A stretch of 64,000 nucleotides of DNA from Paraburkholderia sp. C35 (GTDB taxonomy: Bacteria; Pseudomonadota; Gammaproteobacteria; Burkholderiales; Burkholderiaceae). How positions within the stretch are numbered: position 1 is the stretch's first letter; every line of letters begins with the position of its first letter. Under the pieces are notes generated by a model. It made no database searches. It saw nothing but the letters and a program-made list of their open reading frames with translations, and had not been told where the DNA came from. This document shows, one piece after another, positions 8,065 through 16,403 of this stretch. The stretch spans positions 1-64,000 of the forward strand of contig NZ_QBUY01000044.1 of the NCBI RefSeq assembly GCF_003121405.1, read 5' to 3'. The position numbers and the translations under genes were made by a program.

Positions 8065-9306
8065 TTATTGGTCGGTAATGCGGGCACAAAACAGGGTGAG
8101 GTCATCGCGGCGCGGTTGCGCGCCTTGCCAGTCGGCCAGCGCAAGCCGCACTTTTTCGCAGATGACGGAAGGCGCTTCCGTACGATGCGCGAGAATCAGA
8201 TCCAGCGCGCGGCGCCGGCCGAAGGCGATGTTCTTCGGCCCGCCAATCTGGTCGATCAGGCCGTCCGTGCAGATGAACAGCAGACTGCCCGGCGGCACCG
8301 AAATCTTGCGCAGCTTCCACGTGTAATCGGCCAGACTGTCGACATAGCCGACACCCATGCGATCGCCCGCAATGGTTTCGAACTGGTCCGCGTCCGGTGT
8401 GAGAATGTGCAGTGCGATTCGCGCGCCCGCAAAATGCAGCAGGTTTTCGCGCGTATCGAACCAGAAGAATGCAGCGTCGAGACCATCGTCCGATTGCGAC
8501 ACTTCGGCGCTGCTGTTTACCTGGCCCAGCAGCGTCTTCACATTGCGATTCACGGCGGCGAGCAACGCTGCGGGATCGCGCGGCCCGATCTGTTCCAGCG
8601 CCTGCGACAGCGACGCCGACGCGAGCAGCGTCATGAACGCGCCCGGCACGCCGTGCCCGGTGCAGTCGGCCGCCGCACCGAACCAGCCGTGCGGGAACGC
8701 AGCAAAATGATAGAAATCGCCGCCGACGACATCGCGCGGCTCCCATACGAGTGCTGCATCGGGAAGATTCGCAGCGAGCGTGTCGCGCGACGCGCGCAGC
8801 ATCGCGCGCTGGATCACGCTCGCGTATTCGATGCTCTGCATGATCTGGCGATTACGTTCCGCCTGCATCTCGGCCACTGCGCCAAGCAGTTGAAGGCCGC
8901 TGCCAAGACCCACGAAATTACCGTCACGCGTCACGATAAAGCCGTCCACCAGCGCCTTCTCGCCGACTTCGACCGTCTTGAACGTGAGCGCTTCGATGCT
9001 CATGCCGGCATCGACGACCAGCGGCTCCTTGTCCATGAACGCGATACAACTCTTCTTGTCGTAAAGCTCGCGATGGAATGGCTTGCTCATCTGCGACAGG
9101 AAGATATCGCGATTGATCAGTCCGATAGGCCGGTTGCCTTCGATCACCGCGAGACTCGTCATGTCACGGCGCGAAGAGAAGATTTCCATCACGGCAGAAT
9201 TGGGATCTTCGGCGTCGACGGAAGGAACCTGCTGACACAGGTCGCCCGCAGAGCGTGGTTCACCTTGTGCAGATGAACGGCGTAACCGTGAAAACGCGGG
9301 ATGCAT
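8065..9306 (-). CDS. SiaA-like SpoIIE/PP2C phosphatase with N-terminal CBS-like sensor
   Basis: PP2C (SpoIIE) Ser/Thr phosphatase of 413 aa and first gene of the sia module. The C-terminal catalytic domain (about 190-413) shows the metal-binding motifs VVGGDFYH, ADCTGHGVPGAF, TDGLIDQ and RRDDLTLF. Instead of the periplasmic sensor plus HAMP of Pseudomonas SiaA, the first 150 residues are soluble and look like a CBS-domain pair (SVDAEDPNSAVMEIF, then SLAVIEGNRPIGLINRDIFL, later DGFIVTRDGNFVGLGSG). No transmembrane helix is visible. A linker helix (AEMQAERNRQIMQSIEYASVIQ) joins sensor and phosphatase. The input is therefore likely intracellular, such as a nucleotide. Start is ATG 9306. Confidence 0.85.
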   Translation of the reverse strand: MHPAFSRLRRSSAQGEPRSAGDLCQQVPSVDAEDPNSAVMEIFSSRRDMTSLAVIEGNRPIGLINRDIFLSQMSKPFHRELYDKKSCIAFMDKEPLVVDAGMSIEALTFKTVEVGEKALVDGFIVTRDGNFVGLGSGLQLLGAVAEMQAERNRQIMQSIEYASVIQRAMLRASRDTLAANLPDAALVWEPRDVVGGDFYHFAAFPHGWFGAAADCTGHGVPGAFMTLLASASLSQALEQIGPRDPAALLAAVNRNVKTLLGQVNSSAEVSQSDDGLDAAFFWFDTRENLLHFAGARIALHILTPDADQFETIAGDRMGVGYVDSLADYTWKLRKISVPPGSLLFICTDGLIDQIGGPKNIAFGRRRALDLILAHRTEAPSVICEKVRLALADWQGAQPRRDDLTLFCARITDQ

Positions 9307-9687
9307 GGCGAAGCGAGCCGGTCGATGGAGGAACCCTGCACGCTAATGTTTCTCTGTGTACTTTACGTGACAGAAAATAAATTCTTTAGACAATTGACAA
9401 CACAATTCCTGAATCCGTTATTCAACCGTTATGGTGGTGATTGAAAAAGATCTGCTATTCATCACGAATACTTGCAGAATAAACAAATGCAAACGTTTGC
9501 CGTTCGAAATATAGAAAAGCACCGGATTTAGTGCATCTTTCTCGCGTTGGACCAATACCGTCGGCACTGCCGAAACGCCGGGATGAACGACGCAATCCGC
9601 AGAGTACTTTGTGTTTATTTGCGTCGTTAATCGCCACGCAAACGATTGCCTTTTCGCTGGCGTGCGGAATGTACTAAAAACCCCGGC
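9307..9687. other. 381-bp AT-rich non-coding stretch upstream of the sia module
   Basis: Between the sia phosphatase and the terminator of the sulfoquinovose operon I find no convincing gene. A 60-codon minus-strand frame (9455-9637) has no ribosome site or recognisable content. Base composition is clearly lower in GC than the flanks, notably 9345-9500, which should hold the sia promoter. A TTGTCA followed by TATTTT-like bases on the minus strand around 9370-9395 is a weak candidate. Confidence 0.5.
9586..9628. repeat. Perfect 10-bp inverted repeat with 23-nt spacer
   Basis: AACGACGCAA at 9586-9595 is repeated in inverted orientation as TTGCGTCGTT at 9619-9628. It lies in non-coding DNA between two converging regulatory areas. 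Without a T-tract it is not a typical terminator. It could be a looped operator or an RNA stem. Confidence 0.5.
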
Positions 9688-9723
9688 AAAAAATCACGCT
9701 CCCGAAATAAGATATTCGGGAGC
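9688..9723 (-). terminator. Rho-independent terminator of the sulfoquinovose operon
   Basis: Read on the minus strand, a perfect 9-bp stem (GCTCCCGAA at 9723-9715, pairing with 9706-9698) with an 8-nt loop is followed by a T6 tract (9693-9688). It lies 25 nt beyond the stop of the last operon gene. Confidence 0.85.
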
Positions 9724-9747
9724 CTATATTTCAGCGCAGACCGGTTA

Positions 9748-10860
9748 TCAGTGAAGTGTCAGGCCGTTGATTTCCACCACGCGCTTTTCCCTGATCGACT
9801 GCTCAGCCGCCAGCCCGATCACGACCGCCTTCAGCCCGTCTTCCACCGACACCTTGACGGGCGCCCCTTCCAGCACCGACTGCTGGAAACCGAGGTGCTC
9901 GAAATACGTCGATCCATGATGCGCGCCGAGGCTAAGCAGTTTTTCATCTACCTCGACGGTGCGCCGCACGGGACCCTTCGGGTCACGCGGACTCACCACC
10001 AGTTCCGCCTGCCGCTCACCGCGTCCCGGCCAGTGCTTGCCCGCGCCCGGCACGAAGCACTCCACCTTGCCTTTGGCGCCCACCGCCGCGAACTCTTCCT
10101 GCCAGTACGCACCATCCGCGAACATGCACAGATCGAGACTCGCGCGCCGCCCGCTCTTGAACTCGACCACCACGTACGCGTTATCGATCATGTCGGGTAC
10201 GTTGCCTTCGTACGATTCGTCGCGATGATTGACGTCGGCTGCCCCCGAAGCGAACACGCGCACCGCTTCATCATCGACGATCAGGCGCATCAGATCGAAG
10301 AAATGGCAGCACTTCTCGACCAGCGTGCCGCCCGTGCGTGCAGCAAAGCGGTTCCAGTTGCCGACCTTGGTCAGGAAAGGATGGCGATGCTCGCGGATCG
10401 AGAACATTTTCAATTCGCCAATCTGCCCGGCATGGATCTCGTCGATCATCGCCGTGAGCGGCGGCATGTAGCGGTATTCCATGCCGACCCACAACGGCGC
10501 ACGATACCCTTCTGCTGCCTCGGCGAGATGACGGCAATCGGCAATGGTCGTGCAGATTGGCTTTTCGATCAGCGTCGGGTAAGCCGTCGGCGCACTGAGA
10601 ATGTCTTCGAGAACGGCGCGATGCGTATCGTTCGGCGTGGCCACAACCAGCACGTCGCAAGCCTTGCTTTTCAGCAGATCGCGATGATCGGCAAACACCT
10701 GCACGTCGCGTCCCAAGGTCTTCGTGGCCGATGCAATCGACTCCGCATGCGGATCCGCCAGCGCCGTCACCATCGCGTTCGGCAGCAGCGCGATATTGCG
10801 AAGATGCTCCTGTCCCATCATGCCGGCACCGATCACGCCGTATCTCAAAGGCTCAGTCAT
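9748..10860 (-). CDS. Gfo/Idh/MocA family NAD(P)-dependent oxidoreductase, last gene of the sulfoquinovose operon
   Basis: Sugar-type oxidoreductase of 370 aa. The N-terminal Rossmann domain shows GAGMMG at residues 11-16 and Asp36 (ADP) after beta-2, favouring NAD. The EKP motif (99-101) holds the usual catalytic-site lysine. The C-terminal alpha/beta domain runs from about 125. ATG 10860 has AGGAGA upstream, and a longer frame to 10899 is not supported. It follows the porin by 51 nt and precedes a strong terminator. Every standard sulfo-ED reaction is already assigned to another gene, so this enzyme may oxidise or interconvert a variant sugar (for example a stereoisomer of sulfoquinovose or the aglycone side). 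That is inference only. Confidence 0.85.
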   Translation of the reverse strand: MTEPLRYGVIGAGMMGQEHLRNIALLPNAMVTALADPHAESIASATKTLGRDVQVFADHRDLLKSKACDVLVVATPNDTHRAVLEDILSAPTAYPTLIEKPICTTIADCRHLAEAAEGYRAPLWVGMEYRYMPPLTAMIDEIHAGQIGELKMFSIREHRHPFLTKVGNWNRFAARTGGTLVEKCCHFFDLMRLIVDDEAVRVFASGAADVNHRDESYEGNVPDMIDNAYVVVEFKSGRRASLDLCMFADGAYWQEEFAAVGAKGKVECFVPGAGKHWPGRGERQAELVVSPRDPKGPVRRTVEVDEKLLSLGAHHGSTYFEHLGFQQSVLEGAPVKVSVEDGLKAVVIGLAAEQSIREKRVVEINGLTLH

Positions 10861-10911
10861 GGAATCTCCTTCAGTGTAGAAGCGTGTGCGAATCCGCACA
10901 CGCAGGAATGG

Positions 10912-12024
10912 TCAGAACGACGTGCGCAGGCCCACCGTCACCGCCCACGGATCGAAGCCTGGCGTCACAGTCGAATAGGTTGAATTGAGCAGCGCGAAGC
11001 CCTGCGTCGAATGGCTGTTGTTGGTGATCATCGACGCGTAGCCATACAGTTGCGTGCGCTTCGACAGAAAGTACACATAGCCCGCGTTGTAGGCCATTGC
11101 ACGTGCCTCAGCGTTCTCGATGCGGCGCGCCACGCCCAGTTCGATATCGCCAGGTCCCGCCGGAATCTTCGCGTTGACGAGAAACGCCGACGCAAACCAG
11201 TTGGTCGCGTCCGTGCGCTTCGAATAGATATAGTTCACGCCGACAAAATTGCCGCTGTAGCCGTACGTTGCAGCAAACACATGCGTGAGTTGCGACGACG
11301 CCGTCAAGGTACTCGTGTTCGCGTAGTACTGGTAGCGGTTGAAGCCGTAGCCGAGCATCATGCCGAAGCGCTGGTACATCACGTTCGCGCCGATGTTGCG
11401 CCCGTCCGCCGTCTGTCCCGACGCATTCTGCGCGCCGAACGAATAGCCGATTTCGCTCGACAGCCCGTTGATGTTCGGCGTGCGATAGCGCACCGCATTC
11501 GGATAGAAGCCACCCGTACCCGATTTGCCGAGCGTCGTCGTATGTTCGAGCGACATGATCGCGGCGGGATTCGACAAGCCATACGTCGCGACGTCCGAAG
11601 CGAGGAACACCCAGTAAATCGGCAGGTACATGTAGCCTGCATCGATGCTGCCGTAAGTATTGCTCGACAAACCCACCGACGCGCCACGATTGAACATCGT
11701 CGAGCCGCCGCCTACACCTGTATAGGTGTTGAAGCCCGTTTCGAGCTGGAAGTTCGCGCGATAGCCACCGCCCAGATCCTCGCTGCCGCGAAAACCGAAG
11801 CGCGACGCCTGCAGATTGCCGCTCGCCGCCATCGCTGTCGCGCCCACTGTGTTGTTGAACTTGCCGTACTGCACAGCCGAATCGACGATACCGTACAGCG
11901 TGAGCGTCGATTGCGCCCACGCAGCCGTGTGTCCCGCTGTCGCCAGTGTCGCAGCCACTGCGCCGTTTCGCAGGCACGAGCGCGCCCACGCGCCCTTTTT
12001 CAGGCACTTTTTCGTGTGAAGCAT
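10912..12024 (-). CDS. Gram-negative porin of the sulfoquinovose operon
   Basis: Outer-membrane trimeric beta-barrel porin of the Burkholderia/Bordetella type, 370 aa. A basic N-terminus and signal peptide end at AAWAQ, followed by the family-typical STLTLYGIVDS. The barrel includes the usual GSRFGFRGSEDLGGG-like segment and ends in a C-terminal Phe (TVGLRTSF), the barrel-assembly signal. ATG 12024 has GGAGAC upstream. The extended frame to 12276 overlaps the SDR gene and is not used. Its place inside the operon implies entry of sulfoquinovose or its glycosides across the outer membrane. Confidence 0.92.
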   Translation of the reverse strand: MLHTKKCLKKGAWARSCLRNGAVAATLATAGHTAAWAQSTLTLYGIVDSAVQYGKFNNTVGATAMAASGNLQASRFGFRGSEDLGGGYRANFQLETGFNTYTGVGGGSTMFNRGASVGLSSNTYGSIDAGYMYLPIYWVFLASDVATYGLSNPAAIMSLEHTTTLGKSGTGGFYPNAVRYRTPNINGLSSEIGYSFGAQNASGQTADGRNIGANVMYQRFGMMLGYGFNRYQYYANTSTLTASSQLTHVFAATYGYSGNFVGVNYIYSKRTDATNWFASAFLVNAKIPAGPGDIELGVARRIENAEARAMAYNAGYVYFLSKRTQLYGYASMITNNSHSTQGFALLNSTYSTVTPGFDPWAVTVGLRTSF

Positions 12025-12098
12025 CAGAAAGTCTCCAGATTCCTTTGGTTTTAGTGGTTCTTCTAGTGATGACGCGAGAGCGAGTGGCTGCCGTCCGT

Positions 12099-12908
12099 CT
12101 AGCCGACGACCGACACCTGCGCGAGTCCTGCATCGACGATCAGGTTCTGGCCCGTGATCGCCGCCGCTTGCGGACTCGCGAGAAACAGCACCGAATCCGC
12201 GATATGCGCGGGCTCGACGCGGAACTTCAGGCACTGCAAATCGAGAAACTGCTGATCCGAGGCAGGATCGCGCCACAGTGCAGTTTGTCGCGGCGTGACG
12301 ACGGCGCCGGGCAACACCGCGTTCACGCGAATGCCGCCGTCGCCGAGTTCGCGTGCGAGCGTGCGCGTGATGCCGGAGATCGCGGCTTTCGATGCCGTGT
12401 AGCCGATCAGATTAGGCCGTCCACGCAGCCATGAAATCGAGCCGAGATTGACGATCGAACCGCCGCCCGCTGCGCGCATGCCCGGTGCAACGCGTTGCGT
12501 TGCGAATACGTGATGAGTCAGATTGACGGCGAGCATCTCGTTCCACATCTCGACGGACAGATCGTCGAGTGCATGGCGCGTGTCGCGGCCCGCGTTGTTC
12601 ACCAGCGTGCGGATCGGTCCCAGTGCGCGAGCCGCGTCATCGAGCACCGTGCGATACGCGTCGATGTCGCGCACATCGCAGCGTGCAAACCAGGGGCGCA
12701 CACGCCTGACAGACGACGCATCGCCGCCCGTGCTGCCGAGCCGCTCGCATAGCGCATGACCGGCCTGTTCATCGAGATCGCAAAAGGCCACTTGCGCGCC
12801 TTGTTCCCAGAATGCTTCGACGATCGCTTCGCCGATGCCCGACGCGCCACCCGATACGAACGCGACTTGCCCGGCCAGTGCCGGATATAGCGGACGGGTT
12901 GAATTCAT
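12099..12908 (-). CDS. SDR family sulfoquinovose dehydrogenase (sulfo-ED step 1)
   Basis: Short-chain dehydrogenase of 269 aa, predicted to oxidise sulfoquinovose to 6-deoxy-6-sulfogluconolactone with NAD+. The cofactor motif is GGASGIG (20-26). Asp44 at the end of beta-2 favours NAD over NADP. NNAG is at 104-107 and the catalytic triad is Ser157, Tyr170 and Lys174 (YTASK). It overlaps the mutarotase gene by 4 nt (ATGA), so translation is coupled. The reaction is inferred from the operon. An SDR performs the same step in the described Pseudomonas putida SQ1 pathway. By itself the sequence would only say sugar SDR. Confidence 0.85.
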   Translation of the reverse strand: MNSTRPLYPALAGQVAFVSGGASGIGEAIVEAFWEQGAQVAFCDLDEQAGHALCERLGSTGGDASSVRRVRPWFARCDVRDIDAYRTVLDDAARALGPIRTLVNNAGRDTRHALDDLSVEMWNEMLAVNLTHHVFATQRVAPGMRAAGGGSIVNLGSISWLRGRPNLIGYTASKAAISGITRTLARELGDGGIRVNAVLPGAVVTPRQTALWRDPASDQQFLDLQCLKFRVEPAHIADSVLFLASPQAAAITGQNLIVDAGLAQVSVVG

Positions 12909-13798
12909 GACTCGCTCCTGATTGATTCGGTATTCAGCGCCTGCATCGACATGACGACGCCTGCTTCAAGTGTTTCGCCGCGCGCGAGCACATGCATCGG
13001 CGGCTCGTTGCCGTTCAGCGCGTTGTTCGCATGGCTGACGGGTTCGAAGGCGAAAAACGGCTGACCTGCGGGACGGAACAGCACGGCGCAGCGCAACGCA
13101 TCGCTCGCCTCGATGACAACGCGATGGTCTGGCGTGTCGATATGCGCGCTTCGGCTCCAGCCGGTAAAGCAGTTATCGACCACGGTGTCGTCCATCGGAC
13201 CGAACTGTGGCGGGCGCGCGGCCTCGCATGGCAGATCGTTCGCGTCGCTGACCAGCATCGAGGTCCATGCGGTGCGCAGATGCGTGGCGCCCGTCGCTGT
13301 ATCGAGTGGAAAGAACGGATGCCATCCCAAACCGCACGGCGCGCTGCGCGTGTCGGTGTTGGTGATGCGCAAGTCGAGCCGCAACGCATTGCCGTCGATT
13401 GCGATGCACTGCTGCGCTTCGAACGCGAACGGCCAATGCTCATCCGGTGTGTGCGTGAGCCGCATATCGACTGCATTCGCAGCGCTTGCGTGCACAGACC
13501 ACGCGCGCTGAAACCCGACACCGTGAATCGCATGCGAGATGCCCGCCAGATTCTTCGCCAGCGCGTGACGCGTATCGCCGAACCTGAACGAACCGAACGC
13601 GATGCGATTCGAAAACGGCACGAGCGGATAGCACGCCGTCTTGCGCACATTGCCTGCTGCCAGTTCAGCAGCAGGCGTTGGCCGCAGCACGTCGCGGCCA
13701 CGCCAGCGCGCATCGATGATCGCGCCGCCAAGCGAAGGCGCGACGCGCACCTGCCAGGCGTCGTTACTCAGCGACAACAGTTCGGTTGCGCTCGACAT
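12905..13798 (-). CDS. Aldose-1-epimerase family sulfoquinovose mutarotase
   Basis: Galactose-mutarotase-fold protein of 297 aa, expected to speed anomer interconversion of sulfoquinovose released by the glycosidase. Family landmarks are YPLVPFSNRI near residues 57-66, the GxxHxVGFQRAW segment with a catalytic-type His, LGWHPFFPLD near 170 and a C-terminal E in FAFEPVSH. Start is ATG 13798, 2 nt after the aldolase stop, and the end overlaps the SDR start by 4 nt. The much longer frame reported upstream is simply read-through of the aldolase region. SQ mutarotases of this family have been characterised from Herbaspirillum. Confidence 0.87.
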   Translation of the reverse strand: MSSATELLSLSNDAWQVRVAPSLGGAIIDARWRGRDVLRPTPAAELAAGNVRKTACYPLVPFSNRIAFGSFRFGDTRHALAKNLAGISHAIHGVGFQRAWSVHASAANAVDMRLTHTPDEHWPFAFEAQQCIAIDGNALRLDLRITNTDTRSAPCGLGWHPFFPLDTATGATHLRTAWTSMLVSDANDLPCEAARPPQFGPMDDTVVDNCFTGWSRSAHIDTPDHRVVIEASDALRCAVLFRPAGQPFFAFEPVSHANNALNGNEPPMHVLARGETLEAGVVMSMQALNTESIRSES

Positions 13799-13800
13799 GA

Positions 13801-14634
13801 TCAGTAAGGTCCACCCGCATTCGCGTTCGCCTTCACCTGATCGAATTCGGCGATAAATGCATTCGCCTGCCGCATCATCATGCCCATGTCGGATGCAATC
13901 GCGACGTAGTCGTAACCCATCTCGACAAACTCGCGCACCATCGCGGGCGTCGGTCCGACAATGCCGATCGGCATGCCGATCGCGTTCGCGCGGCGTGCGC
14001 AATCGGCGAGCGCGGCGCGCACTTCGGCATCGGCGAGATTGCCGATCTTGCCCATCGCCGCCGACAGATCGCCCGGCCCGACGAACAGCGCATCGACGCC
14101 CGGCACAGCGGCAATCGCTTCGAGTTGCGCGACGGCTTCGGGCGTTTCGAGTTGCACGATGCACGCCGTCGCTTCGTTGGCGCGCGTGCCGAATTCGCTC
14201 CACGTGCCATAACGGCTCGCACGATGCATGGCCGCAAAGCCACGCGTGCCGAGCGGCGGGAACTTGATCGATGCGACGGCTGCACGCGCTTCTTCCGGGC
14301 TTTGCACGTAAGGGAACATCAGCGTCGGCGCGCCCATGTCCAATGCGCGCTTCGCGAGCGTCGCATCGTTGCGTGCAATGCGCACGATGGGCGCTGCGCC
14401 ACCGCATTCGACCGCCTGCAGCATATGCAGCACATCCGTGAATTCGAGCGGTGCGTGTTCCATGTCGATCAGCAGCCAGTCGAAGCCTGCATGTCCGAAT
14501 GCTTCCGCCGATGCCGCCGAACCCGACATCAACCATGTGCCGAGCGGTTTGACGCGCATCGCGCTGTTGTCGCTACGTTGGATCGCGTCACGAAACGCAT
14601 TGCGCGTGGGATCTTTCTTGATGCTGTTAGCCAT
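13801..14634 (-). CDS. HpcH/HpaI class II aldolase, predicted KDSG aldolase (sulfo-ED)
   Basis: Metal-dependent class II pyruvate aldolase of the HpcH/HpaI family, 277 aa, predicted to split 2-keto-3,6-dideoxy-6-sulfogluconate into pyruvate and 3-sulfolactaldehyde. Visible site residues are His60 in IDMEHAP, Arg85 in VRI, the metal ligand Glu163 in QLETPE and Asp189 in VGPGDLS. ATG 14634 starts a standard-length protein. The gene follows the dehydratase by 17 nt and precedes the mutarotase by 2 nt. Other HpcH members act on glucarate or hydroxyphenylacetate intermediates, and the sulfonate assignment comes from the operon. Confidence 0.87.
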   Translation of the reverse strand: MANSIKKDPTRNAFRDAIQRSDNSAMRVKPLGTWLMSGSAASAEAFGHAGFDWLLIDMEHAPLEFTDVLHMLQAVECGGAAPIVRIARNDATLAKRALDMGAPTLMFPYVQSPEEARAAVASIKFPPLGTRGFAAMHRASRYGTWSEFGTRANEATACIVQLETPEAVAQLEAIAAVPGVDALFVGPGDLSAAMGKIGNLADAEVRAALADCARRANAIGMPIGIVGPTPAMVREFVEMGYDYVAIASDMGMMMRQANAFIAEFDQVKANANAGGPY

Positions 14635-14651
14635 GTCGTTATGTCCTGTGT

Positions 14652-16403
14652 TCAGAAAATCGACGGTTCGACGGGTTCTTCGAAGCCTGTGAGAAAGTCG
14701 AAGTCGCAACCTTTGTCCGCCTGCGAAACGCGCTCGATATAGAGCCGGATGTAGCCGCGCTTGCGCGGCGCGGGCGGCGCGCGCCAGTCTTCGCGGCGGC
14801 GCGCGAGTTCTTCGTCGGACAGCACCACATCAAGGCGCCCCGCTTCGACATCGAGTTCGATCATGTCGCCCGTGCGAATCAGCGCGAGTGGGCCGCCTGC
14901 CGCCGCTTCGGGCGCGACGTGCAGCACACAGGTGCCGTAGTGCGTGCCGCTCATGCGTGCATCGGAGATGCGCACCATGTCGCGCACGCCTGCTGCGAGC
15001 AGCTTTTTAGGAATCGGCAGATTGCCCCATTCGGGCATGCCGGGCGCGCCGATCGGACCGCCGCCGCGCAACACCAGCACCGTGTTCGCATCGACATCGA
15101 GATCGGGCGCATGAATCTTCGTGTTCATCTCGGCAATCGAATCGAACACGAGGGCGCGCCCGCGATGCTTCATCAGATGCGGGCTGGCAGCGCTCGGTTT
15201 GATGACGGCGCCATCCGGCGCAAGATTGCCGCGCAGCACGCCGAGCGCGCCGCGTTCGCTGACGGGATCGGTCAACGGACGGATTGCATCTTCGCCTTGC
15301 GGACGCTGACCCGCTTCGAAGCGCGCGATGTTCTCGCCGAGCGTTGCGCCCGTCACCGTGACGCAGTCGAGCGTCAGATATTCCTTCACGCCGCTGAGCA
15401 ACGCAGGCAGGCCGCCCGCGTAATAGAAGTCTTCCATCAGGCGCTTGCCGGACGGGAACACGTCGGCGAGCACCGGGATGTTCTTGCCGATGCGCGCGAT
15501 ATCGTCGAGCGTCAACGGCACGTTGCCGCGGCCTGCAATCGCAATGGTGTGGATCGCTGCGTTGGTCGAACCGCCCAGCGCCATATACGTGACCACGCCG
15601 TTCTCGACCGACTTGCGATTGAAGAAACGGCTCGGCTTCAGGTCTTCCCACACCATGCCGACAATGCGCTCGCCGCTCGTCGAGCACATACGTGTATGCG
15701 ACGAATCCATCGCGGGAATGCTGGTCGCGCCAGGCAGCGTGAAGCCCATCGCCTCGACGATCGACGTCATCGTGCTGGCCGTGCCCATCGTGTTGCAGGT
15801 GCCGGGCGCGCGCGTCATGCGCGCTTCGAGCGAGATCCACTCGGGCTGTTCGATGTTGCCCGCCACGTACTCGTCCCAGAACTTCTTCGTATGCGTGCCT
15901 GCGCCGACTGCCTGACCGCGATGACGGTCGTTGAGCATCGGGCCTGCCGGCACGAAGATGCACGGCAGATCCGCCGACAGCGCACCCATCAGCAGGCCAG
16001 GCGTGGTCTTGTCGCAACCGCCCATCAGCACGGCGCCGTCGATAGGCAGCGAGCGCAGCAGTTCTTCCGTTTCCATCGCGAGGAAGTTGCGGTAGATCAT
16101 CGTGGTCGGCTTGACCATCACTTCGCCGAGCGACATCGCGGGCAACTCGAACGGCATGCCGCCCGCCTGCAGGATGCCGCGCTTGACGGCTTCCGCGCGC
16201 TCACGCAAATGCGCGTGACACGGCGACAGATCGCTCCATGTATTGATGATGCCGATCACCGGCCGCGACATGAACTCTTCGCGGCGCAAACCCATTTGCT
16301 GCAGACGCTGACGATGCGCGAACGAGCGCATGTCATCGGGTGCGAGCCAGCGCTGGCTGCGCAGTTCGCTGAGTTGTTTGAGCTTTTGTTGCACGATATT
16401 CAC
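14652..16403 (-). CDS. IlvD/Edd family dehydratase, predicted 6-deoxy-6-sulfogluconate dehydratase
   Basis: Iron-sulfur sugar-acid dehydratase of 583 aa in the pentonate/hexonate branch of IlvD/Edd. It is predicted to convert sulfogluconate to its 2-keto-3-deoxy form. The cluster ligands Cys62 (SPCHAHL), Cys130 (GGCDKTTP) and Cys203 (GTCNTMG) match the three-cysteine pattern of [2Fe-2S] sugar-acid dehydratases such as arabinonate dehydratase. The start is GTG 16403, sharing a GTGA overlap with the TauE/SafE stop. The sequence alone cannot separate it from arabinonate or xylonate dehydratases; the operon does. Confidence 0.88.
   Translation of the reverse strand: MNIVQQKLKQLSELRSQRWLAPDDMRSFAHRQRLQQMGLRREEFMSRPVIGIINTWSDLSPCHAHLRERAEAVKRGILQAGGMPFELPAMSLGEVMVKPTTMIYRNFLAMETEELLRSLPIDGAVLMGGCDKTTPGLLMGALSADLPCIFVPAGPMLNDRHRGQAVGAGTHTKKFWDEYVAGNIEQPEWISLEARMTRAPGTCNTMGTASTMTSIVEAMGFTLPGATSIPAMDSSHTRMCSTSGERIVGMVWEDLKPSRFFNRKSVENGVVTYMALGGSTNAAIHTIAIAGRGNVPLTLDDIARIGKNIPVLADVFPSGKRLMEDFYYAGGLPALLSGVKEYLTLDCVTVTGATLGENIARFEAGQRPQGEDAIRPLTDPVSERGALGVLRGNLAPDGAVIKPSAASPHLMKHRGRALVFDSIAEMNTKIHAPDLDVDANTVLVLRGGGPIGAPGMPEWGNLPIPKKLLAAGVRDMVRISDARMSGTHYGTCVLHVAPEAAAGGPLALIRTGDMIELDVEAGRLDVVLSDEELARRREDWRAPPAPRKRGYIRLYIERVSQADKGCDFDFLTGFEEPVEPSIF

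Noticed and set aside
9455..9637. 60-codon ORF in the low-GC intergenic region
   Set aside because: No ribosome-binding site, atypical composition, no conserved-looking segment.
12905..16403. Arabinonate/fuconate-type sugar-acid pathway for the dehydratase-aldolase genes
   Set aside because: The operon contains a YihQ-type sulfoquinovosidase with the sulfonate-binding residues and a TauE/SafE exporter, which fit sulfoquinovose rather than neutral sugar acids.
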